DNA of 34,236 bases from an uncultured Clostridia bacterium (GTDB lineage Bacteria > Bacillota > Clostridia > Christensenellales > UBA1242). The stretch lies in contig CAMEJD010000011.1 in NCBI GenBank assembly GCA_945919375.1, positions 1-34,236 of the forward strand. Direction: 5' to 3'. How positions within the stretch are numbered: the first letter of the stretch is position 1; the number at the start of each line of letters is the position of its first letter. Of this stretch, positions 23,889-31,945 are shown piece after piece. Below the pieces are notes generated by a model. That model made no database searches and had not been told where the DNA came from. It was given only the letters and a program-made list of their open reading frames with translations. The position numbers and the translations under genes were made by a program.

Positions 23889-24605
23889 TTAATTATACAA
23901 AAGTTTGCAAAGCACACTTTTTAACTCAATTAACCTTACGTAATCATATCTTGTTAAAAGTATTTTCAGTGTCCTATGGTCTTTTGGCTTAAAACTATTT
24001 TTAATTTTGTTCACTACAATATTTTCATATTCAAAAATTTTTACATTTGGCATAACATCTTTTATTTGTTTTTTAATTAAAGAAAAATGTGTACACCCTA
24101 AAACGATGGTATTTATATTAAAATTTTTGTAATAATTCATTTTTTTATTTAATATTATTTTTGTTTTATATAATCTATTTATATTATTATCAATAAATAA
24201 CGGCAAATCTCTTATATATAAAGACTTCCAACCATTTTTTGTCATTATTTTTTTGTTATATTTTATTGTATTTTTTGTTGCAAAAAATAATATTTTTTTG
24301 TTTTGTTTATCAATTTCTTTTTCATCAAACTCCATTTTATAAATTGGAATATTGTACATGGATTTAATTTCGTTATAAATTGAAAAACTCAAAGTATTAC
24401 ATGCAAAAATAATAGCTTCCAATTTATATCTCTTTATTAAAAAATCAATATTGTTTTTAGTAATATTTAATAGTTGTTTTTTTGTTTTGTTGCCATATGG
24501 AGCATTTTTATTATCAACCAAAAGTACATAATCATATGGCAACACCTTTGCACATTTGGCAAGGATACTTACTCCACCAACTCCACTATCAATTAGTGCT
24601 ATCAT
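23889..24605 (-). CDS. murI: Glutamate racemase, short and divergent
   Basis: MurI converts L-glutamate to the D-form needed for peptidoglycan. The conserved catalytic and binding segments are present: DSGVGG (6-11), APYG (35-38), C69 in ACNTLS and C171-T-H in LGCTHFSL. At 238 residues it is shorter than the usual 260-290, and the segment after the first Cys lacks the common GVVEP pattern (here IYKMEFDEKEID). It is extremely rich in Lys, Asn and Ile. These differences leave open that it is a specialised or alternative Asp/Glu racemase. It lies 14 bases after the GPR gene, in the same direction, with no recognisable Shine-Dalgarno site. Confidence 0.85.
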   Translation of the reverse strand: MIALIDSGVGGVSILAKCAKVLPYDYVLLVDNKNAPYGNKTKKQLLNITKNNIDFLIKRYKLEAIIFACNTLSFSIYNEIKSMYNIPIYKMEFDEKEIDKQNKKILFFATKNTIKYNKKIMTKNGWKSLYIRDLPLFIDNNINRLYKTKIILNKKMNYYKNFNINTIVLGCTHFSLIKKQIKDVMPNVKIFEYENIVVNKIKNSFKPKDHRTLKILLTRYDYVRLIELKSVLCKLLYN

Positions 24606-24619
24606 ACTTAAAGTTTATG

Positions 24620-25423
24620 CTAAAGCGGTCTTTTTAGTTCATCAATTTCTGAACTGCTCAACTTTGGATTAAAACACAAATTTAAGGAACTACTAACAAT
24701 GTCAGAGCAAAAATTTATCATTTCATAATTATCCTTTGGTGACACTATTATTGACCTTCTTACTTTGCTTGATATTGATTTTAGATCTATCATAAAAGGT
24801 ACACCTATTGTAATGCATTCAATTCCAAGATTTTTTTTTGATATTTCTTTTCCACAAGTTATTCCGCCACCCGGAGTTGTTCCACAAGTTGAAATTTGTA
24901 TACTGTGACCTATTCTTTGGATATTTTTTGTTATAAAACTATCAATCAAAATTACCAATTTTACATTTACTAACCTTGCAATCCCACTGACTATAGTATA
25001 AGTATCAAGCCCTGTGTTCATTTTTACATTTGGAATAATTTTACAAATTTTTGAATCTGTTATTTTTTCATCCATATCATATGTCGCAAGTACCTTTTTG
25101 CATGTTTCAACCCCAAAACTATCAGCAACTATTTCATTATTGCCCAGCCCACAAATCAACACTTTGTCTGTCTTTTTTATTTTTAACTTTTCAAACAACT
25201 CATCAAAAATACCTATTATATGTTTTATCAAATTTTCTTTTTGACCTTTTGAATACAAATATAAATTATGCCCCGATAGTATTCTGTAACTTCCACATTC
25301 AAAACCAAGATTTTTATTACCATTGCCAATATCTAGTTTTGAATAAATCAAACCGTCACCCAAGTCAATTTCATTATATCCAAACTTTGAATAGTCAAAA
25401 TCAGCCTCATCTATCATTTTCAT
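24620..25423 (-). CDS. gpr: GPR-like germination endopeptidase (family A25)
   Basis: GPR degrades small acid-soluble spore proteins during germination. This 267-residue protein has the core: VLICGLGNNEIVADSFGV with D101, and VILIDSFITKNIQRIGHSIQIS with D161, corresponding to the two active aspartates. GTTPGGGITCGK and LGIECITIGVPFMID follow. It is shorter than the 320-370 residues of Bacillus GPR, ending soon after the core. The N-terminus (MIDEADFDYSKFGYNEIDLGDG) resembles the RTDLA-type propeptide end only loosely. No Shine-Dalgarno precedes the ATG, and a sigma-G-like -10 (CATACTA) ends six bases before it. Neighbouring murI is likely cotranscribed. Confidence 0.85.
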   Translation of the reverse strand: MKMIDEADFDYSKFGYNEIDLGDGLIYSKLDIGNGNKNLGFECGSYRILSGHNLYLYSKGQKENLIKHIIGIFDELFEKLKIKKTDKVLICGLGNNEIVADSFGVETCKKVLATYDMDEKITDSKICKIIPNVKMNTGLDTYTIVSGIARLVNVKLVILIDSFITKNIQRIGHSIQISTCGTTPGGGITCGKEISKKNLGIECITIGVPFMIDLKSISSKVRRSIIVSPKDNYEMINFCSDIVSSSLNLCFNPKLSSSEIDELKRPL

Positions 25424-25428
25424 AATGT

Positions 25429-25435
25429 TAGTATG
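25429..25435 (-). promoter_or_regulatory. Sigma-G-like -10 element before gpr
   Basis: CATACTA on the minus strand is the textbook sigma-F/sigma-G -10. A poor -35 candidate (ACATA) lies 19 bases upstream, inside the preceding terminator. Transcription would start at or next to the gpr ATG. Confidence 0.45.
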
Positions 25436-25438
25436 TAC

Positions 25439-25475
25439 AAAAAAACTGCAATTATATGTTTAATTGCAGTTTTTT
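25439..25475 (-). terminator. Terminator of the SipW-like gene
   Basis: A 15-bp stem (25440-25454 with 25461-25475), with a core of ACTGCAATTA/TAATTGCAGT, has a 6-base loop and a T run. It lies three bases after the stop codon. Confidence 0.9.
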
Positions 25476-25478
25476 GTA

Positions 25479-26687
25479 TTATTGTTTCTTTGGTGGAGCT
25501 TTTGGTGGTATTTTTGCAGGCGCTTTAGGTGGAACTTTTGTTGGTGCAACTTTTTGCTCTACTTTTGGTTCTTGTTTTATAATTTGAGGTTCAGATTTTA
25601 TTGGTGCTTTTGGTTGAGCTTTTGGAGGTACTTTTGCTTTTGGTGGCTCAACCTTTGTTTGTTCTTTCTTTGGCTCAACAACTTTCTTTGGCTCAACAAC
25701 TTTTGCTTGAGTTTGCTCTACTTTTTTCTCTATGCTTGAAACTTTTTTATCATCAACTTTTAACATTGTTGGTTTTGTATCTTTGATAGATTCAGACTTT
25801 TGTTCAATATCCTTGTTTTTGAGGCCTGATTTTTGCTTTTCAGCATCACTCAAAATATTTTTCAAAATTTGTTCTTTTTGTTCTTTAGACTGTTTGTCTT
25901 TTTCTTTTTCACTCTTGTCTGATTCGTCATCAAGTGGTTTGTCAAAAACAACATTATCATCTTCTTCTGCGTTCTCAAATTTAATATCTTTTGCTTGCTT
26001 AAATATTGTTGTTGCAAGCATTGCAATTACTATGATTGATGGAACAATTATCAATGTTATACTTCCTGCAGTGCTTGAGCAAAATTGGAATAATCCACAG
26101 ATAAATGAGTTACTGCTTTCATATTTTCCAACAACAAAATCTTCCATAATCCAATCAGCGTCAGCACTTGCATTAGCGTCCCCTTTTGTTTGGAAAAATT
26201 GTTTGTCATGATATGGGTCATTTTCATCAAGAGGTTTGTTAATATCAACTATCCTATGAAAAATAACTTCTGAATATGGAGCAACTCTTTTTTGCAAATC
26301 ATTTCTTGCTCCACCAACTATTGGAGTTGTGCTTTCTGAAACTTCTGGCAATTCACTCTTGTTGGGATCCAAATCTGGTCTATATTTATAAAAAGCAATT
26401 ACATCGCCTTCTTTCAAAGTTTTTGTGTCAACGAGTTTTACAACAACAAATTGACCTTTTGCAAATTGAGGTTGTTCTTCGCCAGTCGTTATATCTTTGC
26501 TCATACTTGATGATAAAATTTTTACAACTGAATAACCAAAAAGTGATGGAACTTCACTATTTCTTTTTGCACTAAACATAATAATTGATGCAAAAAGAAC
26601 AATAATTATGATTGGTATAAAAATGATATTGCTTATTATTTTTATAGCATTAAAGAATTTACTTGATTTCTTTTCAGTTTTTTCCAT
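25479..26687 (-). CDS. SipW-like signal peptidase I with a long Lys/Pro-rich tail
   Basis: The 402-residue protein has an N-terminal membrane segment (about 19-40). An S26B-type catalytic domain follows, with S61 in SSSM, H144 in IFHRIVDI and D170 in TKGDAN; His replaces the Lys of ordinary bacterial enzymes, as in SipW and ER signal peptidase. A second membrane segment spans about 209-229. Beyond it is a tail of about 170 residues, first acidic (EEDDNVV, DESDKSEKEKDKQ), then Lys/Pro/Ala-rich with repeats such as KVPPKAPAK and VEPKK. I place the start at ATG 26687, with AAGGGG five bases upstream; the frame has a GTG two codons earlier. The family processes exported surface proteins; no TasA-like substrate is in the window. 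Confidence 0.85.
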   Translation of the reverse strand: MEKTEKKSSKFFNAIKIISNIIFIPIIIIVLFASIIMFSAKRNSEVPSLFGYSVVKILSSSMSKDITTGEEQPQFAKGQFVVVKLVDTKTLKEGDVIAFYKYRPDLDPNKSELPEVSESTTPIVGGARNDLQKRVAPYSEVIFHRIVDINKPLDENDPYHDKQFFQTKGDANASADADWIMEDFVVGKYESSNSFICGLFQFCSSTAGSITLIIVPSIIVIAMLATTIFKQAKDIKFENAEEDDNVVFDKPLDDESDKSEKEKDKQSKEQKEQILKNILSDAEKQKSGLKNKDIEQKSESIKDTKPTMLKVDDKKVSSIEKKVEQTQAKVVEPKKVVEPKKEQTKVEPPKAKVPPKAQPKAPIKSEPQIIKQEPKVEQKVAPTKVPPKAPAKIPPKAPPKKQ

Positions 26688-26693
26688 AATCAC

Positions 26694-26933
26694 CCCTTAA
26701 CTGTTCTAATACTATCAAACCTCGTTTTAAGTTATAAAACAAAATATAAATTTGACGGATATTGCTTTTATACGAAAAACGCAAATCAACAACTCATAGT
26801 TTATGATTTACAAATTTCGATTTATTATATCATTAAAAATTAAAACTGTCTAATAAAATAAACTATTTTCACACATTGAGCAAAATAAATACTTGCAAAA
26901 CAAAATTATAGTTATTTTAATACCATTTTAGGT
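26694..26933. other. AT-rich intergenic region with no recognised gene
   Basis: This 240-base stretch lies between the SSB-like gene's terminator and the SipW-like gene. I see no gene, tRNA or convincing promoter pair; the SipW-like gene must start within it. It has no long inverted repeat. Confidence 0.5.
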
Positions 26934-26962
26934 TAAAAAAAAGGCAGTAAAAACTGCCTTTT
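26934..26962 (-). terminator. Terminator of the pdaB-ssb operon
   Basis: AAAAGGCAG (26954-26962 on the minus strand) pairs with CTGCCTTTT (26939-26947) around a short A/T loop, followed by a T run. Confidence 0.9.
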
Positions 26963-26983
26963 ATACTATTATCACTTTATTCA

Positions 26984-27631
26984 TCATACTTCTACTTTGT
27001 CATCCAACTCATCATAAATTTCTTCATCACTAATCTTGTTTATTGAAACTTCATAAGCTGTTTTTGTTAATATCTCGCCCGTTTCAGTCTTTTTTTGATA
27101 TTCTCTGGATTGTATTCTTCCAACAAGGTTTACCTTTTTGCCAATTTCCAAATTTTTTACATATCTTGCATTCCTTCCCCATGCAATGCATGGTAAATAA
27201 TCTGACTTATTATATGCCCTATTTACTGCAATTAAAACATCACAAATTTCCCTTTTAAATGGTGTTGTTCTGTATGTTGGTTCTTTGCATACAAAACCTG
27301 AAATTTCAATAATATTGGGATTCATTGTTTCGTTGTATTCAATAATCTCTCGCACAAACACTGTAAGCATTAGTTTACTCTTTTCATCTTCAACTTTGTT
27401 ATAACTCCTAAATTGACCTTTTATTGCAAGTTTTGTTCCAACTTGCATTTCTTTTGTTAAAAGTTTGTCTGAAATTGTAATTGGAATAGTGTCAAATTGT
27501 TCCGAAAGTCTTTTTACCTTTAAATCAATTTCATAAAAGGCTTCTCCAAAACTTTCGTGACTAAATTTGGGTTCGCTTGCAATTTCTCCAAACAAGAACA
27601 CCCTGTTGTTTGATAATAATTCGTACTTCAT
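26984..27631 (-). CDS. Tandem OB-fold single-stranded DNA-binding-like protein
   Basis: The 215-residue protein contains two OB-fold-like units. The second (about 104-200) follows the SSB pattern: NIIEISGFVCKEPTYRTTP, then CDVLIAVNRAYNKSDYLPCIAWGRNARYVK, then GKKVNLVGRIQSREYQKK. The first (about 1-95) has the same order in weaker form: NRVFLFGEIASEPKFS, ISDKLLTKEM, GTKLAIKGQFRSYN. Normal SSB has one OB fold and a Gly-rich acidic-tipped tail; here the tail is short and acidic (EEIYDELDDKVEV) without the DDxPF end. It may be a clade-specific SSB relative and not the replicative SSB. Good ribosome site AAGGAG. It follows the deacetylase by 11 bases. Confidence 0.8.
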   Translation of the reverse strand: MKYELLSNNRVFLFGEIASEPKFSHESFGEAFYEIDLKVKRLSEQFDTIPITISDKLLTKEMQVGTKLAIKGQFRSYNKVEDEKSKLMLTVFVREIIEYNETMNPNIIEISGFVCKEPTYRTTPFKREICDVLIAVNRAYNKSDYLPCIAWGRNARYVKNLEIGKKVNLVGRIQSREYQKKTETGEILTKTAYEVSINKISDEEIYDELDDKVEV

Positions 27632-27642
27632 TTTATTTCTCC

Positions 27643-28407
27643 TTAACTTTTTTGTTTTTGTACTCCATTTCTGTCAATGATGTAGTTTTCTTTATAAACC
27701 AAATCACCAACAGAGGTCACTTTGTATCCTTTTGAATGTAATCTATCAAGAACCATTGGCAATGCGTCAACAATATGGTCAGAATTGTTATGGCACAAAA
27801 TTATTGAACCTTTTTTTGCCCCATTTAATATCCTTGTTGAAATTTCCTTGGCACTAAGTCCCTTCCAGTCAAGAGAATCAACACTCCATTGAATTGGGAT
27901 TAAGTCAAGTTCATTGCTAACTTCAATAACATTGTTATTGTATGCCCCAAATGGTGGACGGAAAAGTTTGACCTTTTTATTTGTCAAATTTTCTATCATT
28001 TGAACACATGTTGAAAGTTCCAACTTTGCAGACTCTTTTGAAAGTTTTGTCATATCGGGATGAGTGTTGGAATGTGTACCAATTTCAAAACCATTTGCAT
28101 CAATCTTTTTTGTCATATCTTGATATTTGTCAACCCAAAATCCAACCAAAAAGAAGGTTGCACCACAATTGTACTCTTTAAGCACTTCCATTATCTTTTC
28201 GGTTTTGTCTGCACCCCAAGCAGCATCAAAAGAAATTGCAACTTGATTTTCTTCTGTGTCCACACTATACACTGGAACAAGTCTTGCCGGATAGCCAAAA
28301 AAGACTTGTGCCGAAGCAACACCATTAAATGATATTGCAAGCAATGCTGTCACTAGTAACACTAGCAAAATGTACCTAATAGATTTTAATTTTACGACAC
28401 AAAACAT
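27643..28407 (-). CDS. Polysaccharide deacetylase, PdaB-like (sporulation)
   Basis: The 254-residue protein starts with a signal peptide or N-terminal anchor (about 1-33, ending GVASA). A NodB domain follows with motif 1 ISFDAAWG, motif 2 HSNTHPD (both metal histidines) and motif 3 RPPFGAYN. Later motifs are SVDSLDW and ILCHNN. In motif 1 the usual DDG is DAAWG. PdaB proteins have ISWG there, and characterised PdaB is needed to keep spores stable. That, and gpr nearby, support a spore-cortex or wall role. I choose ATG 28407 (GAGG upstream) over one nine codons earlier. The SSB-like gene follows by 11 bases. Confidence 0.88.
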   Translation of the reverse strand: MFCVVKLKSIRYILLVLLVTALLAISFNGVASAQVFFGYPARLVPVYSVDTEENQVAISFDAAWGADKTEKIMEVLKEYNCGATFFLVGFWVDKYQDMTKKIDANGFEIGTHSNTHPDMTKLSKESAKLELSTCVQMIENLTNKKVKLFRPPFGAYNNNVIEVSNELDLIPIQWSVDSLDWKGLSAKEISTRILNGAKKGSIILCHNNSDHIVDALPMVLDRLHSKGYKVTSVGDLVYKENYIIDRNGVQKQKS

Positions 28408-28709
28408 TAAAACCTCACTTTTAACTATAATCATTATATAAATATAAGCAAATGCGATATTTTTGTAATGATTAACTTTATTGTTATTTTCTGTCGAAAT
28501 ATCTTATTATCACTTTTTGAAAAATATTCCTGTCCCGCAAAATTATTCATTCTATGTACATAAAAATGTTAAGCAAAAAATTCATTTTTTCATAACATTT
28601 GCTTGTTTTTTACATAAATTGACCCAATATGACTTTTGAAAGAAAAATAAGTACAGAAATCGACAAAAAATATACTCAAAAATGATGTAATTTTATACCA
28701 ATATTTGTG
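28408..28709. other. Divergent intergenic region between pdaB-like gene and suf operon
   Basis: About 300 bases with no gene. At 28565-28604 four short segments AATGTTA, AAGCAAA, TAACATT and TTTGCTT can pair first with third and second with fourth, the order of a pseudoknot. The two pairings overlap by two bases. No confident sigma-A or sporulation promoter for the pdaB-like gene could be read here. Confidence 0.4.
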
Positions 28710-28738
28710 TTGCCAAAATGTATTATATATGCTATAAT
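28710..28738 (+). promoter_or_regulatory. Sigma-A promoter of the suf operon
   Basis: TTGCCA (28710-28715) and a perfect TATAAT (28733-28738) are spaced by 17 bases. In the leader, ATACCAATTTAGTAGGAATT (28747-28766) loosely resembles half of an Rrf2/IscR-type site. Confidence 0.8.
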
Positions 28739-28777
28739 TCTATATCATACCAATTTAGTAGGAATTGAAAGGAAATT

Positions 28778-29524
28778 ATGGAAGAATTATTAAGAATAGA
28801 AAATTTACAAACCAAAGTTTTGGATAAACAAATATTAAAAGGTCTTGACCTTGTTATAAACAAAGGCGAAGTCCATGTTATCATGGGACCAAACGGCGCA
28901 GGAAAAAGCACACTTGCCAATACAATATTAAGCAACCCAGAATATACAAAAATTGCTGGAAAAATTACTTTTGACGGAAAAGATATAACAAATAAAAAGA
29001 CTGATGAAATTGCAAGAATGGGCATTTTTATGTCTTTTCAAACACCTGAGGAAATCCCTGGCATAAGCGTTTTTAATTTTTTAAAAACTGCAAAAAATAA
29101 AGTTACAGGCAAAACAATTTATGGCGTTGATTTTAAGAAAGAAATTGAAGGCTATGCTCAAAGTTTGGATATGAACCCACAACTTATTGGTCGTGATTTT
29201 AATGTTGGTTTTTCAGGCGGAGAAAAAAAGAAAAACGAGATTTTGCAAATGCTTGCCCTATCTCCAAAATTTGTTATTCTTGATGAAACTGATTCCGGAC
29301 TTGATGTTGATGCAATAAGAGTTGTTTCAAAAGGAATTGATTTATATAAGAATGAAAACAATGCCGTTTTGGTTATCACCCACTCAACAAAAATATTGGA
29401 AAATCTTAAAGTGGACCATGTTCACATTTTGATTGATGGAAAAATTGTTAAAACGGGAACAATGGAACTTGCAAAAGAAATAGAAAAAAATGGTTATGAG
29501 GCATACAAAAATGGCAAAGACTAA
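28778..29524 (+). CDS. sufC: SUF Fe-S assembly ATPase SufC
   Basis: SufC is the ABC-type ATPase that drives the SufBCD scaffold. The 248-residue protein has Walker A GPNGAGKST (37-45), an ABC signature FSGGEKKKNEIL, Walker B FVILDETDSGLD and the H-loop TH in VITHSTKIL. SGGEKKKNE is characteristic of SufC, as is the lack of membrane domains. The ATG has AAAGG. It is the first gene of sufCBDSU, 40 bases after the promoter's -10, and overlaps sufB by 14 bases. Confidence 0.97.
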   Translation: MEELLRIENLQTKVLDKQILKGLDLVINKGEVHVIMGPNGAGKSTLANTILSNPEYTKIAGKITFDGKDITNKKTDEIARMGIFMSFQTPEEIPGISVFNFLKTAKNKVTGKTIYGVDFKKEIEGYAQSLDMNPQLIGRDFNVGFSGGEKKKNEILQMLALSPKFVILDETDSGLDVDAIRVVSKGIDLYKNENNAVLVITHSTKILENLKVDHVHILIDGKIVKTGTMELAKEIEKNGYEAYKNGKD

Positions 29525-30911
29525 ACTTGAAGAATTAAACACAAATATTTACGACTTTAAGAATGCCGACAACTACGACTACAAAATTAAAAAAGGTCTT
29601 TCAAAAGAAATAGTTGAAGAAATCTCAAAGCAAAAAAATGAGCCAAGTTGGGTGCTTGATATAAGACTAAAGGCCCTTGATGCATATAACAAACTAACAA
29701 TGCCAACTTGGGGTCCAAATCTTGACGAACTAAATATGGATGACATTGCAACATATGTTAAACCAAAGGCAAAAATTGAAAGCAACTGGAACGATGTCCC
29801 AGAAGATATTAAAAACACATTTGATAAATTGGGCATACCAAAAGCAGAAAGAGAATATCTTGCAGGTGTTGGTGCTCAATACGATAGCGAAGTTGTTTAT
29901 CACTCAATAAAAGACGAACTAAAAAAACAAGGTGTAATTTACACCGATTTTGATAGTGCAATAAAAGAATATCCTGACCTTGTTAAAGAATATTTTACAA
30001 AATGTGTGCCAATTTTTGAGCACAAGTTTATTGCCCTTCACTATGCAGTTTTTAGTGGTGGAAGTTTTGTATATGTTCCCAAAGGTGTTAAACTTGAAAT
30101 GCCTCTTCAATCATATTTTAGACTTAACTCTCCAGAGAGTGGGCAATTTGAACATACACTAATAATTGTTGATGAAGGCGCAAGTTTGCACTTTATTGAA
30201 GGTTGTTCTGCCCCAAAATACAACAAAGTGAATTTGCATGCAGGTTGTGTTGAATTGTTTGTAAAGGACAATGCATATTTAAGGTATTCAACCATTGAAA
30301 ACTGGTCTAAAAATATGATGAACCTTAACACAAAAAAGGCAATTTTGGAAACAAATGCAAAGGTTGATTGGATAAGCGGAAGTTTTGGAAGTCATATCTC
30401 TATGCTCTACCCTATGAGCATACTTAAGGGTAACAATTCAAGCACTGAATACACTGGAATATCTTTTGCAGGAAAAAATCAAAATCTTGACACAGGATTC
30501 AAGGTTGTCCATATTGGTAAAAATACTTCAAGTGTGGTAAGTTCAAGAAGCATTTCCAAAAATGGTGGAATTGCGACCTATCGCAGTTTAGTTAGAATTT
30601 TACCAAATGCAACTAATTCAAAATGCAGTGTTTCTTGTGATGGACTTATGCTTGACGATATTTCAAGAAGTGACACTATTCCAGTAAACGATGTACAAAA
30701 TAACCAAGTTTCATTTTCCCATGAAGCAAAAATTGGAAAAATTAGTGAAAAGTCGATATTTTATCTTATGAGTCGTGGACTTAGCGAAGAAGATGCCAAG
30801 GCACTTATTGTTCGTGGATTCGCAAGTCCAGTTTCAAAGCAACTACCAATAGAGTATGCTGTTGAAATGAATAGACTTATCAATCTTGAACTTGAAGGAT
30901 GTATTGGATAA
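29511..30911 (+). CDS. sufB: SUF scaffold protein SufB
   Basis: SufB is the main scaffold on which Fe-S clusters are built and partners SufC and SufD. The 466-residue protein has the family features: EPSWVLDIRLKALDAY near the N-terminus, GVIYTDFDSAI, FVYVPKGVKLEMPLQSYFR in the beta-helix, and SCDGLMLDDISRSDTIP. The C-terminal end HEAKIGKISEKSIFYLMSRGLSEEDAK is also typical. I place the start at 29511 (GAGG upstream), within the last codons of sufC, rather than seven codons earlier. The stop overlaps the sufD start (TAATG). Confidence 0.97.
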   Translation: MAKTKLEELNTNIYDFKNADNYDYKIKKGLSKEIVEEISKQKNEPSWVLDIRLKALDAYNKLTMPTWGPNLDELNMDDIATYVKPKAKIESNWNDVPEDIKNTFDKLGIPKAEREYLAGVGAQYDSEVVYHSIKDELKKQGVIYTDFDSAIKEYPDLVKEYFTKCVPIFEHKFIALHYAVFSGGSFVYVPKGVKLEMPLQSYFRLNSPESGQFEHTLIIVDEGASLHFIEGCSAPKYNKVNLHAGCVELFVKDNAYLRYSTIENWSKNMMNLNTKKAILETNAKVDWISGSFGSHISMLYPMSILKGNNSSTEYTGISFAGKNQNLDTGFKVVHIGKNTSSVVSSRSISKNGGIATYRSLVRILPNATNSKCSVSCDGLMLDDISRSDTIPVNDVQNNQVSFSHEAKIGKISEKSIFYLMSRGLSEEDAKALIVRGFASPVSKQLPIEYAVEMNRLINLELEGCIG

Positions 30912-31945
30912 TGATAAAAATAAATAACACAGCAATAAGAACTTGCAATAATTATTCGGTTAATGATTTTGAACTTGACGAGAATTTGGTTGCAACAACC
31001 TTGCCCGATATCACAAGTTTGTCTATTGTTGGCGAGAGAGATAATATGAAATTGGAGAGTTTTGCCAATTTTGAACTAAAACACCCAATAAATTATGTTT
31101 TGGACAAACAAGCAAAGGAAAAAGGTAATGTAAATTTGTTTTTTGAAATTAACAAGAACTTAACCACTCCCCTTTTTATTGATTTGTCAAAGAATGAAAA
31201 ACTTGCAAGTAATTTACAAATTGATGTTTTGGAAAATATTTCAGCACAAGCAATTATAAAACTTCAAAGCAAAACAATTTCTTACAATAATTCAAGAGTT
31301 CAAATTAACTTGAAAAAGAATTCGCAACTTGACATTGCTTTTGTTTATGACACAAATGCATGCAATTTGGTATCAATTGAAGGCAATTTTGATGAAAATT
31401 CAAAAATAAATTTTAATTTATTTGATTTTTGTAATAATGTTAGTGTATATAACTTGTATTTTAACTTATTTGGAGATAATGCAACTAGTTCAATAAAAAC
31501 AATTTATCTTGGCAAAAACAATGCAAAGATTGACATAAATTATCTAAATGAATTATATGGCAAAAAAACTGATGCAAAAATTGAAGTAGTAGGTGCATTA
31601 AACGATTCTAGCGAGAAAAACTTTAAAGGTACAATTGATTTTAAAAAAGGTTGCAAAAAAGCATATGGAAGTGAAACTGAATTTTGTACTTTGCTTTCAA
31701 CTGATGCAAAATCAAAAGCCTTGCCAATTCTTCTTTGCACAGAAGAAGATGTTGATGGCAAGCACTCCACCGCAACTGGTCAAATTGATGACAAACAAAT
31801 GTTTTACCTTATGAGTCGTGGACTTAACAAAAAAGAAGCACAAAAACTTATATTAAAAGCAAAATTTAATACAATAATAAATGATTTGTTTGATGACAGT
31901 CTAAAGAATTTAATATTAGATACAATTGATAGGAAATTTGAATAA
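30911..31945 (+). CDS. sufD: SUF assembly protein SufD (divergent)
   Basis: SufD pairs with SufB and SufC and is needed for iron entry into the cluster scaffold. The 344-residue protein is weakly conserved in its middle but ends with the shared SufB/SufD signature: GKHSTATGQIDDKQMFYLMSRGLNKKEAQKL, where the His corresponds to the usual CSHGAT position. The N-terminal region is very rich in Asn and Leu. I start it at the ATG overlapping the sufB stop; four codons earlier an in-frame ATG lies inside sufB. The stop overlaps the sufS start. Confidence 0.92.
   Translation: MIKINNTAIRTCNNYSVNDFELDENLVATTLPDITSLSIVGERDNMKLESFANFELKHPINYVLDKQAKEKGNVNLFFEINKNLTTPLFIDLSKNEKLASNLQIDVLENISAQAIIKLQSKTISYNNSRVQINLKKNSQLDIAFVYDTNACNLVSIEGNFDENSKINFNLFDFCNNVSVYNLYFNLFGDNATSSIKTIYLGKNNAKIDINYLNELYGKKTDAKIEVVGALNDSSEKNFKGTIDFKKGCKKAYGSETEFCTLLSTDAKSKALPILLCTEEDVDGKHSTATGQIDDKQMFYLMSRGLNKKEAQKLILKAKFNTIINDLFDDSLKNLILDTIDRKFE

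Noticed and set aside
25464..25739. Plus-strand frame rich in Trp, Phe and Leu
   Set aside because: It is the mirror of the Lys/Pro/Ala repeats in the SipW-like tail on the other strand and has no ribosome site.
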